Assembly (NCBI RefSeq): GCF_002632485.1
Contig: NZ_NIBU01000010.1
Location: forward strand, 52,775 to 116,774
DNA: 64,000 bases
Origin: Xenorhabdus innexi
GTDB taxonomy: Bacteria; Pseudomonadota; Gammaproteobacteria; Enterobacterales; Enterobacteriaceae
Direction of reading: 5' to 3'
Numbering within the stretch: the first letter of the stretch is position 1; each line of letters begins with the position of its first letter. Positions 57,391 to 64,000 of this stretch are shown piece after piece. The position numbers and the translations under genes are program-made. The notes below the pieces were generated by a model. That model made no database searches and was not told the DNA's origin. It saw only the letters and a program-made list of their open reading frames with translations.

Positions 57391-57517
57391 CTACCCGATG
57401 GATACCGAGTTGTATCGCAGCGACAAGGGAGTCAATTCCCGGGAGCATAGATAACTATGTGACCGGGGTGAACGAGCGCAGCCAACAAAGAGGCAGCTTG
57501 AAAGACGAAGTGTATAC
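57391..57517 (+). repeat. Full-length ERIC element (127 bp)
   Basis: The stretch has the ERIC length of 127 bp, with ends ACCCGATGGATACCGAGTTG and CTTGAAAGACGAAGTGTATA in inverted relation. The centre GGGAGCATAGATAACTATGT followed by GACCGGGGTGAACGAGCG matches the classical ERIC core. It lies in the 5' region of talB, 89 bp before the start, and may shape its leader RNA. Confidence 0.85.
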
Positions 57518-57605
57518 CTTACGAGCCGAGCCTGACCATGTTATTATCACCGGATGGCGAGGCAACCATGCCAAAGATTTTACGTATAACGATGAGATAT
57601 TAAAC

Positions 57606-58559
57606 ATGACCGATAAACTGACCTCCCTGCGTAAACTGACAACAGTTGTGGCAGATACCGGGGATATCGCGGCAATGAAACTGTATCAGCCGCAAGATGC
57701 AACAACCAACCCTTCCCTGATTTTAAATGCTGCTCAGATCCCGGAATATCGCCAACTGATCGATGAAGCCATTGAATGGGCTCGTGCACAAAGCGATTCC
57801 CGTGAACAACAGATCACCGATGCCAGCGATAAATTGGCGGTTAACATCGGTCTGGAAATTCTGAAATTGATCCCCGGCCGTATTTCTACTGAAGTTGATG
57901 CTCGCCTCTCTTATGACACTGAAGCCAGTGTTGCAAAAGCAAAACGTCTGATCAAACTGTACAACGAAGCGGGTATCAGCAATGACCGTATTCTGATCAA
58001 GCTGGCTTCTACATGGCAGGGTATCCGTGCTGCGGAACAACTGGAAAAAGAAGGCATCAACTGTAACCTGACTCTGCTGTTCTCCTTTGCTCAGGCGCGC
58101 GCTTGCGCGGAAGCGGGTGTTTTCCTGATTTCCCCATTCGTTGGCCGTATTCTTGACTGGTACAAAGCGAACAGCGATAAGAAAGAGTTCGCACCAAACG
58201 AAGATCCGGGTGTGGTTTCAGTTTCTGAAATTTACCAGTACTACAAAGAACATGGCTACAACACTGTTGTTATGGGTGCAAGTTTCCGTAACTCCGGTGA
58301 AATTCTGGAACTGGCTGGCTGTGACCGTCTGACAATTTCTCCTGCATTGTTAAAAGAGCTGTCTGAAACAGCAGGCGAAGTTGAGCATAAGCTAAGCTAC
58401 GAAGGTGAAATCAAGCCACGTCCTACGGCAATGACTGAAGCCGAGTTCTATTGGGAACACCATCAGGATGCAATGGCAACCGAAAAACTGGCGGAAGGTA
58501 TCCGTAAGTTTGCTATCGATCAGGGTAAACTTGAGAGCATGATCGCTGACCTGCTATAG
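57606..58559 (+). CDS. talB: Transaldolase B
   Basis: Pentose-phosphate pathway enzyme of 317 residues, the E. coli TalB length. ATG at 57606 starts [20 protein letters not shown], as in E. coli; the frame is open back through the ERIC element but that part is repeat, not protein. The Schiff-base lysine is in [13 protein letters not shown]; the family signature is [10 protein letters not shown]. Confidence 0.97.
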   Translation: MTDKLTSLRKLTTVVADTGDIAAMKLYQPQDATTNPSLILNAAQIPEYRQLIDEAIEWARAQSDSREQQITDASDKLAVNIGLEILKLIPGRISTEVDARLSYDTEASVAKAKRLIKLYNEAGISNDRILIKLASTWQGIRAAEQLEKEGINCNLTLLFSFAQARACAEAGVFLISPFVGRILDWYKANSDKKEFAPNEDPGVVSVSEIYQYYKEHGYNTVVMGASFRNSGEILELAGCDRLTISPALLKELSETAGEVEHKLSYEGEIKPRPTAMTEAEFYWEHHQDAMATEKLAEGIRKFAIDQGKLESMIADLL

Positions 58560-58589
58560 TCCTGAGCAACAGACTATTTTTTCTTCTTT

Positions 58590-58620
58590 AAAGGCGACAT
58601 AATAACCGTGTCGCCTTTTT
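58590..58620 (+). terminator. Terminator of talB
   Basis: Stem AAAGGCGACA / TGTCGCCTTT with a 9-base loop and a T-run, 30 bases after the talB stop. Confidence 0.88.
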
Positions 58621-58662
58621 CACTTTCACTATTTTTATCTTTTGCTGTTAATTGAGGTTCGC

Positions 58663-59238
58663 ATGAATGTATTACGCATTGGCCTCGTGTCTGTTTCTGA
58701 TCGTGCTTCTAATGGCATCTATCAGGACAAAGGTCTGCCCGCATTGGAAGAATGGTTGGGAAAAGCACTAACGACGCCTTTCAGTATAGAAGCCCGCCTG
58801 ATCCCTGATGAGCAAATTCTGATTGAGCAAACCCTGTGCGAATTAGTTGATGAATTGGGCTGCCATCTGGTACTAACCACTGGAGGAACAGGCCCTGCTC
58901 GTCGCGATGTCACTCCAGATGCAACACTGGCAGTGGCTGATCGTGAAATGCCCGGTTTTGGCGAACAGATGCGCCAGATCAGCCTCCAATTTGTGCCAAC
59001 TGCAATTTTATCCCGTCAGGTCGGCGTGATCCGCAATCAGGCACTTATCCTTAATTTACCTGGGCAACCCAAAGCCATTGCGGAAACACTGGAAGGGCTG
59101 AAAAGTGATAGCGGTAAGGTCTTAGTAGCGGGGATTTTTGCCAGCGTGCCTTATTGCATCCAGTTGTTAGACGGGCCTTATATCGAAACGGATGAAAGTA
59201 TTGTTGCAGCATTCAGACCTAAAAGTGCCCGCCGTTAG
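58663..59238 (+). CDS. mog: Molybdopterin adenylyltransferase
   Basis: MoCF-fold enzyme of 191 residues (E. coli MogA 195) that adenylates molybdopterin before molybdate insertion. ATG at 58663 has GAGGT 5 bases upstream. The catalytic loops LVLTTGGTGPARRDVTPDAT and LILNLPGQPKAIAE are conserved. It follows talB as in E. coli. Confidence 0.96.
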   Translation: MNVLRIGLVSVSDRASNGIYQDKGLPALEEWLGKALTTPFSIEARLIPDEQILIEQTLCELVDELGCHLVLTTGGTGPARRDVTPDATLAVADREMPGFGEQMRQISLQFVPTAILSRQVGVIRNQALILNLPGQPKAIAETLEGLKSDSGKVLVAGIFASVPYCIQLLDGPYIETDESIVAAFRPKSARR

Positions 59239-59294
59239 AATTTTGCAGCGAAGGACAGCCAGCTCTGTTTAACCATCAGAAATAATGGTGTTAA

Positions 59295-59321
59295 AAAGGT
59301 TCTGCGTAGGTCAGAACCTTT
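59295..59321. terminator. Bidirectional terminator between mog and bglB
   Basis: Perfect 10-bp stem AAAGGTTCTG / CAGAACCTTT with a 7-base loop. Confidence 0.8.
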
Positions 59322-59335
59322 GAGAAGTCACTCAA

Positions 59336-60751
<1,416 letters not shown>

Positions 60752-60785
60752 TCATTCGTTGATCAACAGAATTTAATGATATTTT

Positions 60786-62403
<1,618 letters not shown>

Positions 62404-62439
62404 GAATAGAAATACAAAACAGCGTGCTTTATTCAGGCG

Positions 62440-62493
62440 AAAAAAAAACCTGACAATATTCCGGCATATCAGAACAGAAAATCATTGTCAGGT
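62440..62493 (-). terminator. Terminator or attenuator in the leader of the beta-glucoside operon
   Basis: On the minus strand ACCTGACAAT pairs with ATTGTCAGGT across 26 bases and is followed by nine Us, pointing toward the PTS permease gene. No confident gene lies upstream for it to end, so an attenuation role is likely. Confidence 0.65.
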
Positions 62494-62641
62494 ATTATAC
62501 CCAAAAGATCTTCAGGCGATTCAACTGACAAAAACTTCAACCTGAAGAGCAACAAATGTATCTGAGTTATTATTAAAAGTAGTATTAGTTCACTTTTTGA
62601 GCCTAGTTTCTTTTGGTAATCACTCAAACTTTTCATCATTG

Positions 62642-62663
62642 AAATGTGACTGTGATCGCTATG
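62642..62663. promoter_or_regulatory. CRP-like site
   Basis: AAATGTGACTGTGATCGCTATG has a perfect left half AAATGTGA and a weaker right half. Position upstream of a sugar operon fits catabolite control. Confidence 0.4.
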
Positions 62664-62791
62664 TTCCTCAAAATTACATATGCCATTCAAACTATACTAA
62701 ATATCCTGAGATGAGGTATCGCCCTCTCTGTTACAAAGCGTATTTGCTATTACTTGGCTAACACTCGAACCGCCGGAGAAACTTTGATATC

Positions 62792-63484
62792 ATGACATTC
62801 AATAGACTCATTGAATATCATGATATTGGGAACCAGATGTCAATGTTTGATAAACAGATTCTTGTTGAGATCGCAGAAATAGCCAAAGTATTGGGAAATG
62901 TCCATCGCCTGACATTGCTTGAGTGCCTGATGGGTTCTGAACAATCCGTCGAATGCCTGTCAGAGCTTTCCGGCTTGTCTATTGCCAATACATCCCAACA
63001 TCTGCAACATTTAAAGCGTTCAGGGGTCCTTCAATCCCGTAAAGTCGGTAAACATGTTCTTTATCGTCTGGGAGATGGCCCTGTTATGAATATCATTACC
63101 GCTATCCAGAAATACGCTGAATTTAATCGGGCAGAACTGCGTAGGTTGATTGATGATATGAATAATCAGGAAGCTATTTCATGGGATGAATTGTTAGACA
63201 GAATCAAGGAAAAGAGCACGATATTATTGGATGTCCGGCCAAAAGCAGAGTTCGAGCAGGGGCATTTACCGAATGCTATCAATATTCCTATTGATGAACT
63301 GGAGAACAGATTAGATGAACTGACTTCCAGCTCCAATCTTATCGCTTACTGCCGAGGCCCCTATTGTGTTCTTTCTGCCAATGCGCTTGAATTACTGCGT
63401 GCCAAAGGCATTCATGCCCGCCATTTTAAAAAGGGCTTTTCCGGCTGGAAAGATGCCGGAATGAATATTGAAAGTAACTCTTAG
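62792..63484 (+). CDS. ArsR-family regulator fused to a rhodanese domain
   Basis: Protein of 230 residues (or about 213 from ATG 62843). The winged helix-turn-helix (about 25-100) reads LGNVHRLTLLECL, LSIANTSQHLQHLKRSGVL and KVGKHVLYRL. A rhodanese domain (about 140-225) has the active Cys187 in AYCRGPYCVLSA and the entry motif LLDVRPKAEFEQGHLPNA. ArsR-rhodanese fusions often sense sulfane sulfur or thiol state, which is family knowledge; no partner gene is next to it. It is divergent from the beta-glucoside operon. Confidence 0.88.
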   Translation: MTFNRLIEYHDIGNQMSMFDKQILVEIAEIAKVLGNVHRLTLLECLMGSEQSVECLSELSGLSIANTSQHLQHLKRSGVLQSRKVGKHVLYRLGDGPVMNIITAIQKYAEFNRAELRRLIDDMNNQEAISWDELLDRIKEKSTILLDVRPKAEFEQGHLPNAINIPIDELENRLDELTSSSNLIAYCRGPYCVLSANALELLRAKGIHARHFKKGFSGWKDAGMNIESNS

Positions 63485-63492
63485 CTAATTAT

Positions 63493-63511
63493 TAGACCTA
63501 TAACAGGTCTA
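63493..63511 (+). terminator. Weak hairpin after the ArsR-rhodanese gene
   Basis: TAGACCT / AGGTCTA stem with a 5-base loop, eight bases past the stop, with a T-rich tract about 10 bases further on. Confidence 0.4.
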
Positions 63512-63688
63512 TCTCTTATGTTTTTTAATTTTCAAAACACAACACACAGTGCAATAGCAAGGCAAGAGCATGAATATTCATTTCTTGCCCTATTCCGGAA
63601 TAGCCGGCAATTAATACCTTGTCCAAATACTCACTGCTCATATTAACCATTCTCGTTTTGTGTCGGATGCTAGCTTTTACAAATTAAA

Positions 63689-63728
63689 AATATAAGATGT
63701 ACTGGTATAATACAGTACATCTTATATT
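63689..63728 (-). terminator. Strong hairpin terminator at the right edge
   Basis: Perfect 16-bp stem (AATATAAGATGTACTG / CAGTACATCTTATATT) with an 8-base loop and U-rich minus-strand tail. It lies 10 bases past the stop at 63739, so it marks the 3' end of a minus-strand gene. Confidence 0.8.
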
Positions 63729-63738
63729 AATTTAAAAA

Positions 63739-63987
63739 TCACCTCCATGAACCAGCCCCGCCACCGACACCTAGTAAAAAAGAAAGACCTACACTTTGAA
63801 AATGCCCAAGAAGATTACTACTTGAATCAAAGAACAATAAACTTATATATGCGAGTGATGCATTAAATTCAAAACTTACGGTATCCGCATAAAGTTTATC
63901 TTGATGTGGTCCAATGATTTTGGTCACCGTTATAGAGGTGATATTCTCACTTCGACAATTCAACAGGTGACATGATGAAAAGAAGTT
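63739..63987 (-). pseudogene. 3' part of an unknown gene, probably frameshifted
   Basis: The frame is open from 63987 to the stop at 63739, giving about 82 residues without an ATG or ribosome site. The text VTKIIGPHQDKLYADTVSFE and the Gly-rich end GVGGGAGSW look like real protein, with a faint resemblance to VapA-type virulence-associated proteins. Upstream the frame hits a stop and no other frame continues cleanly, so the 5' part is probably shifted or lost. A strong terminator follows directly. Family assignment is tentative. Confidence 0.4.
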
Positions 63988-64000
63988 TCAGCCCCGAATT

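Noticed and set aside
57459..57605. N-terminal extension of talB by 49 residues
   Set aside because: The extension is ERIC repeat read in frame; the E. coli-like start at 57606 fits the family length.
62469..62690. 73-residue minus-strand frame upstream of the beta-glucoside PTS gene
   Set aside because: It starts at a TTG without ribosome site and its stop lies in the loop of the terminator hairpin; better explained as leader RNA.

Overview
The window looks like chromosome from a gammaproteobacterium of the Enterobacterales, most likely the Xenorhabdus/Photorhabdus lineage. This rests on: housekeeping gene order shared with E. coli (smp/serB-radA-nadR, ettA/slt-trpR-yjjX-gpmB-rob, creA, arcA, thrLABC-yaaA-talB-mog; metC with exbBD; yghB-yqhD-dkgA); protein similarity that is clear but well below genus level to E. 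coli; very AT-rich intergenic DNA; ERIC-type repeats; and contact-toxin and phage-tail remnants. No database search was possible, so the genus is an inference.

Layout. 1-8.6 kb (minus strand): four tandem paralogues of the oligopeptide-binding protein OppA (one cut by the window edge), with a three-gene ABC-2 export cassette inserted between the third and fourth. 8.7-13.8 kb (minus): a periplasmic nucleotide-salvage block (lipoprotein 5'-nucleotidase, CpdB) and a general porin. 14.6-19.2 kb: fructokinase mak, rdgC, a second OmpF/OmpC-like porin and a TetR regulator. 19.2-25.5 kb: a PRD-type PTS regulator divergent from a six-gene operon: PTS IIB, IIC, IIA, a 6-phospho-beta-glucosidase, a private HPr and a cytidine/blasticidin-deaminase-like enzyme. 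25.5-28.7 kb: an accessory island bounded by two near-identical terminators, with an orphan tail-fibre gene, a deletion-scarred vgrG-rhs-toxin relic and an intact immunity-like gene. 28.7-36 kb: exbBD, metC, yghB, yqhD, dkgA (the regulator gene yqhC is missing) and two small unknown proteins. 36.2-51 kb: the conserved block from smp to arcA, interrupted by AT-rich DNA carrying an ABC ATPase-like gene that has lost its catalytic motifs. 51.5-59.2 kb: thr operon with attenuator, yaaA, talB, mog. 59.3-64 kb: a beta-glucoside PTS permease plus phospho-beta-glucosidase, an ArsR-rhodanese fusion regulator and a possible degraded gene at the right edge.

How the genes fit together. The left third is about scavenging: peptides through several OppA variants, nucleotides through the nucleotidase and CpdB, entry through two porins. 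Two separate beta-glucoside PTS systems feed phosphorylated disaccharides to two GH1 enzymes; the first has its own HPr and a deaminase, suggesting an unusual aglycone. Regulatory sites read directly from sequence include a perfect NadR box in front of nadR, a trp operator in front of trpR, a Fur-like box in the exbB-metC gap, an FNR box upstream of arcA, and a Thr/Ile attenuator before thrA. The most unusual items are the HPr/deaminase PTS operon, the degenerate ABC protein, and the toxin-immunity scar.
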